A stretch of 64,000 nt of DNA from Rhodohalobacter sulfatireducens (GTDB lineage: Bacteria > Bacteroidota > Rhodothermia > Balneolales > Balneolaceae). Numbering within the stretch: the stretch's first letter is position 1; each line of letters begins with the position of its first letter. Location: assembly GCF_022012475.1 (NCBI RefSeq), contig NZ_JAKLWS010000001.1, positions 124,001 to 188,000 of the forward strand, read 5' to 3'. The translations under genes were made by a program, and so were the position numbers. Below are positions 19,938-28,304 of this stretch, piece by piece. The notes below the pieces were generated by a model that was given only the letters and a program-made list of their open reading frames with translations, was not told the DNA's origin and did no database searches.

Positions 19938-22193
19938 ATGAAAAAGAACTCGCCCTCAGCTGATCAATCCGAATTCAACCCTGTTGATCTGGAAGAAGTG
20001 AATAATAAAAAGGATGGTGCCAATCCTTTGAAGAATAAAGTTCTCTCAGAAAAGGGGATGCCGCAGGACATGAGCCCAAGTGAATTAAAGATTTTCGGGA
20101 GCGATTATTTTACCAATTACGAGTTTAGTTGGCTGAAATTTAACTGGCGTGTATTGAATCTTGCCAAGAACACCGATCTTCCGCTGCTTGAACGTATTAA
20201 ATTTATTGGTATAGTTTGTTCAAATCTCGACGAATTCTTCCAAAAACGTGTGGGCGGATTGAAACGCCAGATCCATGCGGGTGTATCCGAATTGAACGTA
20301 GACGGCCACACGCCGGAAGAACAAATGCAGAAAATTCGCAAAGAAGTCAAAAAAATGATCAAGCATTACAGGAGTTGCTACCTGGATGAGATTGTACCAC
20401 AGCTCCATGAAAACGGCATCCTTATCAAAGATTATTCAGAACTTGATGCAACCCTGCAAGAAAAAGCGGATGATTATTTTGAGAAACAGATCTACCCGAT
20501 TATCACTCCGCTTGCAGTAGACGAGGCACATCCATTTCCCTTTATCTCAAATAAAAGCCGCTCTCTCGCCATAAAACTTCGAAGTATTGAGACGAACGAT
20601 TTGCTCTTTGCGCGAATCAAAATACCGGCAAACCGTCCCCGGTGGATTAAACTTGAGCAGACGGACAAAAATGTTGTGCTCCTTTCCGTCAAAGATCTTA
20701 TCAAAGAAAAAATTAACCGTTTTTTCCCCGGTGTTGAAGTTCTTTCTGCGAATGTATTTCGCGTAACCCGCAATGCGGACATCGAACGAAATGAAGAGGA
20801 AGCGGATGACCTCTTGGAGATGATTGAAGAGGAGCTGCGGGAGCGAAGATTTGCAGAAGTAGTACGCCTTGAGATCGACAAGAATATGCCGCTTGATGTT
20901 AAAAAGTACCTGTATTCTCACCTGCATGTACACCAAAATGAAGTTTTCGAGATGGAGGGGCCTATCGGGCTGGCAGATGCCACACAGCTTTATAACCTGG
21001 ATGGTTTTCAGCATCTTAAACTTGAGCCCTGGGTACCTTCGCTGCACCCTGTATTTCGGCATCCCATCGATGAAGAAACCCCAAGTGTTTTCCAGGTAAT
21101 TAAGAAAGGGGACTTTATCGTACATCATCCCTATCACAGTTTTGAATCGTCCACTCAACGATTTGTGGAGCAAGCAGCGAGAGACCCCAAGGTGCTTGCG
21201 ATCAAACAGACGCTTTACCGAACATCCAGCGACTCGCCCCTCATGCATGCTCTCATTCGTGCTGCTGAAACCGACAAGCAAGTAGCTATCCTCATTGAAC
21301 TGAAAGCGCGATTTGATGAAGAACGAAATATCAGCTGGGCGCAACGTCTTGAGAAGGCCGGTGTTCACGTATCCTATGGTATTGCCGGATTAAAAATTCA
21401 TACCAAACTCACGATTGTGGTGCGTGAAGAAGAGGATGGCCTTCGAAGATATGTACATATTGGAACCGGAAACTACCATCCCGATACCGCACAATTGTAC
21501 GAAGACCTGGGATATTTCACCTGCCGGGATGAGATCGCTTCCGATGTTTCGGATGTGTTTAATCTGCTCACTGGATATGCACCCAGTCAAACATTTCGAA
21601 AAGCTTTTGTTGCGCCAAAGCACCTGCGAAATAACATTATGGAATTGATCCAAAAAGAGATTGATGAAGCAAGAGAAGGCCGACCGGCAAAAATCATTGC
21701 CAAAATGAACAGCCTCGAAGATCCATTGATTATCCAAAAACTGTATGAAGCATCACAAGCAGGTGTGAGTATCGACATGATTGTGCGGGGTGTGTGCCGG
21801 TTGATTCCCCAAAAAGAGGGATTAAGTGATAACATCCGCGTCCACTCCATTATTGGCCGATTCCTTGAACACTCCCGGGTTTACTATTTTCACAATGCGG
21901 GCGAGGATCTTTACTATATCGGTTCGGCAGATTGGATGCATCGCAACCTTGATGCCAGGGTTGAAGTTCTCGCACCCATTGAGCATCCACGGCTAAAACA
22001 ATACCTCGAATTTATGTTGGGTATTTATCTTCGCGACAATCAGCAGCGGTGGGTCATGAAATCCAACGGAAATTATCGAAAAGTGAAGCGTAAAAAGGGA
22101 GAGCAAAAAATTGGAACTCACAGCTATCTTATGGCTCACACTAAATCCCATGCTGAACCGATTCCGAGAGCAACTAAAAAAGATCAGAAGTAG
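19938..22193 (+). CDS. ppk1: Polyphosphate kinase 1
   Basis: 751 residues; reversible transfer of ATP gamma-phosphate to polyphosphate. The N- and head-domain hallmarks (FSWLKFNWRVLNLA, NLDEFFQKRVGGLKRQ) precede two catalytic PLD-like domains with histidines at about 507 (HIGTGNYHPDTAQLY) and 652 (YYFHNAGEDLYYIGSADWM). The N-terminus has a roughly 45-residue polar extension rich in Asp/Glu/Lys. The C-terminus is basic and Lys-rich. No ppx lies next to it. Confidence 0.97.
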   Translation: MKKNSPSADQSEFNPVDLEEVNNKKDGANPLKNKVLSEKGMPQDMSPSELKIFGSDYFTNYEFSWLKFNWRVLNLAKNTDLPLLERIKFIGIVCSNLDEFFQKRVGGLKRQIHAGVSELNVDGHTPEEQMQKIRKEVKKMIKHYRSCYLDEIVPQLHENGILIKDYSELDATLQEKADDYFEKQIYPIITPLAVDEAHPFPFISNKSRSLAIKLRSIETNDLLFARIKIPANRPRWIKLEQTDKNVVLLSVKDLIKEKINRFFPGVEVLSANVFRVTRNADIERNEEEADDLLEMIEEELRERRFAEVVRLEIDKNMPLDVKKYLYSHLHVHQNEVFEMEGPIGLADATQLYNLDGFQHLKLEPWVPSLHPVFRHPIDEETPSVFQVIKKGDFIVHHPYHSFESSTQRFVEQAARDPKVLAIKQTLYRTSSDSPLMHALIRAAETDKQVAILIELKARFDEERNISWAQRLEKAGVHVSYGIAGLKIHTKLTIVVREEEDGLRRYVHIGTGNYHPDTAQLYEDLGYFTCRDEIASDVSDVFNLLTGYAPSQTFRKAFVAPKHLRNNIMELIQKEIDEAREGRPAKIIAKMNSLEDPLIIQKLYEASQAGVSIDMIVRGVCRLIPQKEGLSDNIRVHSIIGRFLEHSRVYYFHNAGEDLYYIGSADWMHRNLDARVEVLAPIEHPRLKQYLEFMLGIYLRDNQQRWVMKSNGNYRKVKRKKGEQKIGTHSYLMAHTKSHAEPIPRATKKDQK

Positions 22194-22362
22194 TTGTCCT
22201 CAAAATGATTCATTCTATCAACCCGATCGAAGGAAAAGTTTAGCTGATGAGCAGGTTCGGAAAGAAATTCGCTCAAAAACGTTAACTTCAGTAGAACAGA
22301 TAAACAGGGATCTACTCAGATCTTACCTGCTTGAAGCGAAGCTCATTGATGAACAATTTTAA
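22150..22362 (+). CDS. Possible small protein overlapping the ppk1 3' end
   Basis: An open frame starting inside ppk1 and running 169 bp past its stop. The part beyond ppk1 (SLADEQVRKEIRSKTLTSVEQ onward to IDEQF) has charged helix-like composition and looks protein-coding, but the start is uncertain (ATG at 22111 or 22150) and no family is recognised. It could instead be non-coding. Confidence 0.25.
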   Translation: MLNRFREQLKKIRSSCPQNDSFYQPDRRKSLADEQVRKEIRSKTLTSVEQINRDLLRSYLLEAKLIDEQF

Positions 22363-22377
22363 ACGAAGAGTTTAACT

Positions 22378-23196
22378 TTACTCGCCCAATCTCTCTGGTG
22401 ATTCACCTGATGGAATGTTACCCAATCGAACGTCCAACTTTTTCAACAGAGAAAGTGCCGCCGATTGATACCGTCCATTCATACTGTAGGCATTGAAAAC
22501 AGCTTCTCTTGCTGCTCTTGGCTGATCCAGGTTTAACAGTGCATTACCAAGAAACCACCACGATTTTTCCTTTTGGTGATCCTCAATATTTTCAATCTCG
22601 GTGATAGATTGAAAATGAGTTTTTGCAGACTCATACTCCCCGCTGTTGTAAAATAAAATTCCCAGGTTCATCTCAATTCGGACTCGCTGCTGGTTATTTG
22701 GTGATTGGGTTAACAACTCCTGAAATTTTTCGATAGCTTCTTCAGTATCTCCCTCGTAAGCAGTTGCCAGGGCCTCATTGATAGCCACATCCAGGCCTTC
22801 TGCAGGGCGCTCATCCGACCGGAGTACATCCGCCCCGATTAAATTCGATTCCTCAATTTCTGTCAGAGCAAAACTCTGAATTGGCTCGTCCTGCTCGAAG
22901 GAAAAGAACTGCAAACCAATTGCCAATATCACGGCGGCCGCTGCCGCATAGATCCATACCTTGTACCCTTTTATGGCTGATGGTTTTGAGCCTTCAGGTT
23001 CTTCTCCTTTACCAAAATTTGGTTTCTTCCCTTTTTTAATAAGGCTGCGCAGGTGCAGTTCAGTTTCAAACCAATCATACCATTCAGGATGTTGCAGAAA
23101 CTGTTTCCAAAGTTCATCGATCTCATCTTGCGATAGCTCTCCCCTGATATACTGATCTATCCTCTCAAGTAACTGAATTTTTTCTTGTTCTTTCAT
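22378..23196 (-). CDS. Membrane-anchored TPR protein, possible anti-sigma-type partner
   Basis: 272 residues. The N-terminal helical segment (IDQYIRGELSQDEIDELWKQ) resembles the cytoplasmic part of Bacteroidota anti-sigma-like proteins, but no zinc-binding HxxxCxxC is present. One membrane helix follows (about residues 78-98, VWIYAAAAAVILAIGLQFF), then an extracytoplasmic region with three or four TPR-like helices (about 140-245). It lies immediately downstream of an ECF-like sigma gene on the same strand, so sigma regulation is a reasonable inference. Confidence 0.65.
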   Translation of the reverse strand: MKEQEKIQLLERIDQYIRGELSQDEIDELWKQFLQHPEWYDWFETELHLRSLIKKGKKPNFGKGEEPEGSKPSAIKGYKVWIYAAAAAVILAIGLQFFSFEQDEPIQSFALTEIEESNLIGADVLRSDERPAEGLDVAINEALATAYEGDTEEAIEKFQELLTQSPNNQQRVRIEMNLGILFYNSGEYESAKTHFQSITEIENIEDHQKEKSWWFLGNALLNLDQPRAAREAVFNAYSMNGRYQSAALSLLKKLDVRLGNIPSGESPERLGE

Positions 23197-23227
23197 AGTC
23201 CGGGGTTAATGTTACTCACTCCTCTTT

Positions 23228-23244
23228 GTACTATTTGATAGTAC
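23228..23244. promoter_or_regulatory. Perfect dyad upstream of the TPR gene
   Basis: GTACTAT-TTG-ATAGTAC, a 7-bp perfect inverted repeat about 32 bp before the TPR gene start, in the gap between the sigma-factor and TPR genes. Operator-like, but a short mRNA hairpin is equally possible. A similar ATAGT/ACTAT dyad occurs near 10833. Confidence 0.35.
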
Positions 23245-23300
23245 CTCTCGTACGTATGAACCGTATTTTCCAATTTCCTTACAAAATTTTTTCATTTTTT

Positions 23301-23840
23301 TTAGAAATACTGCTGCACACAATCCTGTAACTGCTTTATAACACGGTGTTTACGCGTCCAGGCATTGTTTTTCGTAATTTCGAAATATTCAGCAATCTCC
23401 TTTGTATTGGCCTCGGGATGGTCAAACAGGAAAGTAATCAGATCCTGGTAGTGCCCTTTTAATTTTTCAATGCAGGTTAAAAGAATTGACTCCTGATCTT
23501 CACTAACCAAATTCCAAACCTGTTCGGGTTCGGCAACGAGTTCTTCTTCTATTTCTGCATATTTATCGAGATCAAAATCACGCACTATTTTGTAATAACT
23601 ATGCCTTGCACCCGACAGCATATACGACAGTAACCCTGATGGACTTTCAATCTCATCGTTCTGGATCTTGGGGATTACATATTCAAACATTTTCTGAACA
23701 GCATCTTCTGCATCTTCAGGGGTAGCATTTACGTTTGAGATCAGATATTTCTCTAAAATTGGAATTGCCTCAGCACACATCTGATTTGCCGTTTGCATGT
23801 CCCCTCGCCTCACTGCATACACCAACTCTGAATAGTCCAT
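23301..23840 (-). CDS. ECF-like RNA polymerase sigma factor
   Basis: 179 residues. The region-2-like core contains TPEDAEDAVQKMFEYVIPKI (about 39-58), a recognisable variant of the DA.D..Q..F motif. Region 4 is a helix-turn-helix (NTKEIAEYFEITKNNAWTRKHRVIKQL, about residues 145-171). Acidic spacer between the two. Likely transcribed with the downstream TPR membrane protein. Its regulon is unknown. Confidence 0.8.
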   Translation of the reverse strand: MDYSELVYAVRRGDMQTANQMCAEAIPILEKYLISNVNATPEDAEDAVQKMFEYVIPKIQNDEIESPSGLLSYMLSGARHSYYKIVRDFDLDKYAEIEEELVAEPEQVWNLVSEDQESILLTCIEKLKGHYQDLITFLFDHPEANTKEIAEYFEITKNNAWTRKHRVIKQLQDCVQQYF

Positions 23841-23949
23841 AAAGTACCAACGATTTAATTATACGCTCCTGAATATAACAGATGGACTTTTTTACGCAAA
23901 CTAATATTGAATTTTTTTAGCGAAATTTTCAGAATTTTAGCTTCAAAAA

Positions 23950-24666
23950 TCACTTGAGGATGTTTTTATTCCTGAGGCTGATGTACCCATCACCGGCAAT
24001 AATGATATGATCCACTACGGGAATTCCAAGTAAATTGCCTGCATCGCGAAGGCGTTTGGTAAGCTGAATATCTGCCTGCGAGGCTTCCAGGTAACCTGAT
24101 GGATGATTATGGACAAGGAGGATGCTGTTAGCCTGGTTTAAAACGGCTTGACGAATAACTTCAGCCGGTTCCACAACCGTTGCAGTACTGCCGCCGGAAC
24201 TGATCTTTTTATAACCTGTAAGAATTTTGGAATTATTCAGAAATGCCACATAGAACTCCTCGTGCTTCAGATCTCGCAGGCGGGGCATAAAATAGGCTGC
24301 TGCCATCTCGGGCGTGGTAATTTTTATTTCATCACCCAGTGATTCCATCTGGATTCGTCGGGTCAGTTCAAAAACAGCCTCCAGTGTAAGCGCTTTGACT
24401 TTGGCTATACCTGGAATCACCTTAAGCGCCTGCCAGTCTTGCTTGGAAAGATTGCGAAGGCCCTGGAACTTGTCCAGCAGTGCACGAGACATATCCACTA
24501 CATTCATCCCTTTGGAACCGGTCCTCAACAAGATGGCCAGCAGCTCCGGCGTTGATAAGCTTTCCGGCCCATACTTCAACAGCTTTTCGCGAGGTTGCTC
24601 CTCCGGGTGCATCTCACGGACAGCCCTTCCTTTGTACTTATCTGCATCAAATTCTTCCAGTTCCAT
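23950..24666 (-). CDS. radC: RadC-family JAB/MPN protein
   Basis: 238 residues. N-terminal helix-hairpin-helix region (PELLAILLRTGSKGMNV, QALKVIPGIAKVKALTLEAV) and a JAMM metal site HNHPSG with H186, H188 and D199 (HxHx10D). Despite the historic name, a DNA-repair role is not established; the fold suggests a metal-dependent isopeptidase or nuclease. Complete, isolated gene. Confidence 0.93.
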   Translation of the reverse strand: MELEEFDADKYKGRAVREMHPEEQPREKLLKYGPESLSTPELLAILLRTGSKGMNVVDMSRALLDKFQGLRNLSKQDWQALKVIPGIAKVKALTLEAVFELTRRIQMESLGDEIKITTPEMAAAYFMPRLRDLKHEEFYVAFLNNSKILTGYKKISSGGSTATVVEPAEVIRQAVLNQANSILLVHNHPSGYLEASQADIQLTKRLRDAGNLLGIPVVDHIIIAGDGYISLRNKNILK

Positions 24667-24720
24667 AAACCTTTTTATCTGTATGAACTGGAAATGAACA
24701 ATTCCTTACAGAAAAACTTT

Positions 24721-24812
24721 TGAATATTGAACATCGAATATTCAATCATGAATTTCGAAGGGTTATCAAATCACTTCATCATTCGGTGTTCGATATTAAA
24801 TATTCGATATTC
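24721..24812. repeat. Imperfect AT-rich inverted repeat
   Basis: About 39-bp arms made of GAATAT/CGAA-like words (roughly 70 percent matched by eye) with a short loop, filling the gap between radC and amn. The pattern resembles AT-rich intergenic repeats common in Bacteroidota genomes. No second copy was seen in this window. Confidence 0.55.
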
Positions 24813-24813
24813 C

Positions 24814-25992
24814 TCACTCCGGCCCTCCCATCAGCGGCTCGTTGATTGCACGAATACTGGAGTTGGGTAAGCCGTCAGGGTAGTTTTCCTTACTCATATT
24901 CAATGCATCAATCACAATTTCAAGGTGCATCTCTTTGGAGTTATCATAAAATGTTTGTGCATCCCCGCTAAGTTTTGGTTTCCCGTGCAGAGGTTTATCA
25001 CTTACACAAAGAAGAGTTGCAAACGGAACCCGGTAGCGATACCCATTTGTAGCAACGGTTGCCGATTCCATATCAATGGCTACACTCCGGCTCACATGAA
25101 TTTCCTGCACGGTTCTTTTCTTGATGAACTCCCAGTTTCGGTTTGCCGTAGTGTAAACCGTTCCAAGCCGATAATTTCTCCTGTTTGAGTCGAGTACCTC
25201 TTTCAGGTATACATTTAACAAGTGATTCGGTGTGATGGGAATATTGAGCGGCAATACGTCATCCAATACACCATCTGCCCGGAGAAAACCGGTTGCCAAC
25301 ACAAAATCTCCTATATCCTGGTGATTTCTGAGCCCCCCGCAATGCCCTACCATCACCATTGCATCGGGACGTAAAACAGCCACATGGTCGGAAATGGTTT
25401 TGGCGTTCGCTGGCCCTACTCCAATATTTACCAGTGAAAACCCTTTATTCTCCGGTAGTTTGTGATGATATGCCGGCATCTGCACTGATCGATCCGGTTT
25501 TATGCAATCCGGAAAGAGATTCTGAAAAACCTCAACATGCATATCATAATTGGTGAATAGAATGTATCGCTGAAAGTCATCAGGCTTGGTTCCGGTGTAA
25601 TGCTCAAGCCGATTTAAAGAAATATCTATTCGCTCCGGGCTGAAAAGAAACAGCTTTTTCTGCGTGATATCCCAGTCGTCTTCATCAGCATTATCGAATA
25701 AGGCCGGATCATTAATCGCCACCCGGGGACGAGAGGGAAACACTTTCATGCTCGCTCCTTTTTCCAAAAGTTTTCTCAGCTCCCGTTTCAAATACCAGCG
25801 ATAAGCACTTGGCAATGCCATCTCCCCTGTGATGATAGGATTATGTTCCGACCAGGAACGCTTCACCATCAACTTTGGGTAATCACCCTCCCGGTATATC
25901 TTCTCCATCAAATCACATGCCTTATCTACAATTTGATTTCGTTCTTTATCTGCAGATATTGACTCACCTTGTATCTCTATACGTTCATCCAT
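24814..25992 (-). CDS. amn: AMP nucleosidase
   Basis: 392 residues. Hydrolyses AMP to adenine and ribose 5-phosphate. N-terminal Amn-specific domain (about 1-160), then the phosphorylase-like catalytic domain with VGHCGGLRNHQDIGDFV and the nucleoside-binding motif AIDMESATVATNGY (about 315-328). The start codon is only 12 bp from the start of the divergent NUDIX gene, so each promoter must lie inside the other's coding sequence or start region. Confidence 0.93.
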   Translation of the reverse strand: MDERIEIQGESISADKERNQIVDKACDLMEKIYREGDYPKLMVKRSWSEHNPIITGEMALPSAYRWYLKRELRKLLEKGASMKVFPSRPRVAINDPALFDNADEDDWDITQKKLFLFSPERIDISLNRLEHYTGTKPDDFQRYILFTNYDMHVEVFQNLFPDCIKPDRSVQMPAYHHKLPENKGFSLVNIGVGPANAKTISDHVAVLRPDAMVMVGHCGGLRNHQDIGDFVLATGFLRADGVLDDVLPLNIPITPNHLLNVYLKEVLDSNRRNYRLGTVYTTANRNWEFIKKRTVQEIHVSRSVAIDMESATVATNGYRYRVPFATLLCVSDKPLHGKPKLSGDAQTFYDNSKEMHLEIVIDALNMSKENYPDGLPNSSIRAINEPLMGGPE

Positions 25993-26004
25993 TAATGCTG
26001 TAGT

Positions 26005-26568
26005 ATGTCTGATTCATTTTCATTTACAAAACCCAAATGGGACATCATTAAAGATAAGAAACTCTTAGAAACTCCCATTTTTTCTCTTTATCAACGAGAA
26101 CTTATTCCTGACAAAGAAACGACCCCTGCATCTTTTTACGTGCTGGATGCACCGGATTGGATTAATATTCTTGCATTAACCAAAAACCGGGAGATAGTTT
26201 TGGTTGAGCAATACCGAGCGGGTATTGATGAATCCTCCCTGGAGATTCCGGGTGGAATGGTGGATGAGGGTGAATCCCCGATGGTATCGGCCAAAAGAGA
26301 ACTCTTGGAGGAGACCGGGTATCAATCAAAGAAGTGGACCAAACTCGGTCAGACAAGTGCAAACGCAGCCATCATGAACAATTACACACATATTTATTTG
26401 GCCGAAGAGTGCGTGAAAGTGGATGAACAAAATCTCGAGGGTAATGAAGATATCGCCGTTCATATTCTTGAGTTAGATCATTTCCTGGAATTGGTCAAGG
26501 AGAGTACGATTCATCACTCGATTGTTGTGGCAGCGGTTGCTCATTTGCTTTTGCATGATAAAACGTAG
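26005..26568 (+). CDS. NUDIX hydrolase, ADP-ribose pyrophosphatase-like
   Basis: 187 residues with a complete NUDIX box GGMVDEGE followed by REL.EETGY (about residues 92-114). The N-terminal strands (PIFSLYQRELIPD) fit the ADP-ribose/sugar-nucleotide pyrophosphatase subfamily. It would convert ADP-ribose to AMP and ribose 5-phosphate, and the divergent amn gene product would cleave AMP further. That link is inference. Confidence 0.87.
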   Translation: MSDSFSFTKPKWDIIKDKKLLETPIFSLYQRELIPDKETTPASFYVLDAPDWINILALTKNREIVLVEQYRAGIDESSLEIPGGMVDEGESPMVSAKRELLEETGYQSKKWTKLGQTSANAAIMNNYTHIYLAEECVKVDEQNLEGNEDIAVHILELDHFLELVKESTIHHSIVVAAVAHLLLHDKT

Positions 26569-26606
26569 TCCGGTTCGCCGAGCGGGAAGCAACTATTCTG
26601 AGTGAT

Positions 26607-26666
26607 TCACCAGATGAGTGAATATAGACAGGTGATTTTTGATAGCAAAAAACACTCATCGAATGA
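26607..26666. repeat. Stem-loop element, copy 2
   Basis: Imperfect 14-bp arms (26607-26620 and 26653-26666, 11 of 14 paired) around a 32-nt loop. The right half shares ATAGCAAA and ACACTCATC with the element at 15648-15704. It lies 12 bp beyond the terminator at 26679-26716. Confidence 0.65.
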
Positions 26667-26678
26667 TTATCCGGGGAC

Positions 26679-26716
26679 AAAAAAAATAAAAGGCACGCAG
26701 TAATTAGCTGCGCACC
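26679..26716 (-). terminator. Rho-independent terminator
   Basis: Minus-strand stem GGTGCGCAG/CTGCGTGCC (9 pairs, two of them G-U) with a 7-nt loop, followed by a TTTTATTTTTTTT tract. It serves the secreted-protein gene ending at 26750. Confidence 0.85.
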
Positions 26717-26749
26717 TCTTGAGGTCTTAAGATGTAAGAAATGTAAAAT

Positions 26750-27505
26750 CTACTCCCAGGTTCTGAAAATCAACTCCGCAAAATAGGCACGTGGATTTTC
26801 ACAGGAGGCTACAGCATTCATTTTCTGGCCATGTTCGTTGGCAATCTTGTAATAATTCTGAGCCATATTCCCCCTGTGCTGGAAACTCTGCCACCAGGCT
26901 ACACTCATAAAATCATACTCACTGTCTTCCCAACCCAGGTATGGCATCTGGAAATGAACTCCATATCCGTCCATCCCTTCAGCAATCGTTGCTTCAGCTA
27001 TCTCTTTTTGAACTGCAACCGCATGCTCAATCGTGACACCATCTTTCAAATTACAATCGGCAAGTTGAACCGGGAATCGCGTATCCATCGGTTCGTTTTC
27101 TCGTGCTGCATTAACAACTATATGATCCATTGTGGCAAACGTTACCCGGCAGATGTCAGGATTTTCCTCATCACCCTCGTCCATATGCCTGTTTACATAG
27201 TTACCGTACTCCTTGTACATCTCCTCGCCATTCGGCCACTCCCCCACCAGGATATGAGTGACACCCTCTAAACGCTCGCCAACGATGAGAGGCCGCATCA
27301 GGTATTGATTATATTGACTGCCGTCTGCAGCTACTTTTTCGCCATACTCTTTTGCATCTGCAATTACATCATCAAAAGTGAAACCGTCTTTTAACTGACA
27401 AAGAATATATTCCATCCGAACATTTTCTTCTGTTTCTTGTGCAACTGCGTCCGCTGCACCCATCATAATTAATGCAACTACCAGTGTATTTATATATGTC
27501 TTCAT
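26750..27505 (-). CDS. Secreted protein with two ferredoxin-like repeats, unknown function
   Basis: Using the ATG at 27505 gives a clear signal peptide (MKTYINTLVVALIMMGAADAVAQ, Ala-rich cleavage region); the longer frame adds 25 residues with no signal. The mature part has two related halves, each starting YILCQLKDGFTFDDVIADA (about 30) or LADCNLKDGVTIEHAVAV (about 135), suggesting a duplicated dimeric alpha-beta barrel/ferredoxin-like domain. Three Cys are conserved in position with the repeats. Function not recognised. Confidence 0.7.
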   Translation of the reverse strand: MKTYINTLVVALIMMGAADAVAQETEENVRMEYILCQLKDGFTFDDVIADAKEYGEKVAADGSQYNQYLMRPLIVGERLEGVTHILVGEWPNGEEMYKEYGNYVNRHMDEGDEENPDICRVTFATMDHIVVNAARENEPMDTRFPVQLADCNLKDGVTIEHAVAVQKEIAEATIAEGMDGYGVHFQMPYLGWEDSEYDFMSVAWWQSFQHRGNMAQNYYKIANEHGQKMNAVASCENPRAYFAELIFRTWE

Positions 27506-27821
27506 AATTAACCATTCTTTTTTTAAAGTGTTCATAAAGCTAATTCCGGCATCACTTTCAGTCTTGTACTTTTCCAACATTTACTTGGACTTTCTGCCCG
27601 ACTTATAGAATGACGACTACATTTTCGATTGTTTCCTGATTTTTAATAGAAAATCTTCACATTTAAAGCATCAAAAAAGAGGGTGATATAAAATCAGTTG
27701 CTCAATGTGTTTTAGAATGTGTATACTAAATGTCTTGATCTTTATTTCGAATCAGTTAGAACGAAAATAGAAACAATTCGGGTTATAGTGTCCCAAAATC
27801 GAAATAAACAGTTGAAAACAG
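27506..27821. other. Intergenic region between divergent genes
   Basis: 316 bp, AT-rich, no ORF and no strong dyad; presumably holds promoters for the secreted-protein gene and the peroxiredoxin gene. Confidence 0.5.
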
Positions 27822-28295
27822 ATGATTTCTAAAGGAACAAAAATAGACACAAATTTTTCAATTAAGGTCGTTGATAACGGTGAAGAGAAAGAGGTAGAAT
27901 TCTCTGAATTACTGGATCGTCCCACAATTGTATCAGTTTACATGAAAAACAACACAAGCAGTTGCGACCGACAGACCGAAAGCCTGGCCGAACATTCTAA
28001 GTGGTTTGATGAGAAAGGGTACAACCTGATAGCCATCAGCAAGGATGGGTGCCGTTCTCATAAAAACTATGCAAAGAAGCAAGGCATAGACTACATCTTG
28101 GCATCAGATCCTGATTATAAATTTGCCCGGGCAACCGATTCCATTGTGGAAAAAAGTATGTATGGCAACACCTATGAAAGTCCCAGCCGGTCTGCCTATC
28201 TCATAGACATTGACGGAACCGTTCTTGAAATTATCGAGAAAGTAAATACAAAAGCTCACGCAGAAGAGTTGAAAGAGCTTGTTGAATCCAATTAA
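27822..28295 (+). CDS. Peroxiredoxin, Bcp/PrxQ type
   Basis: 157 residues with a thioredoxin-fold peroxiredoxin layout. The peroxidatic cysteine is C48 in NNTSSCDRQ (family TxxC), with a second cysteine C77 in SKDGCRSH placed like the helix-3 resolving Cys of some PrxQ proteins; the conserved Arg is in PSRSAYLID. It reduces peroxides using thioredoxin or similar. It sits 9 bp upstream of topA and probably shares its transcript. Confidence 0.85.
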   Translation: MISKGTKIDTNFSIKVVDNGEEKEVEFSELLDRPTIVSVYMKNNTSSCDRQTESLAEHSKWFDEKGYNLIAISKDGCRSHKNYAKKQGIDYILASDPDYKFARATDSIVEKSMYGNTYESPSRSAYLIDIDGTVLEIIEKVNTKAHAEELKELVESN

Positions 28296-28304
28296 ATCTT
28301 ATTT

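Noticed and set aside
20547-21368. 273-residue ORF on the minus strand across ppk1
   Set aside because: Antisense to a highly conserved gene; long only because of codon usage.
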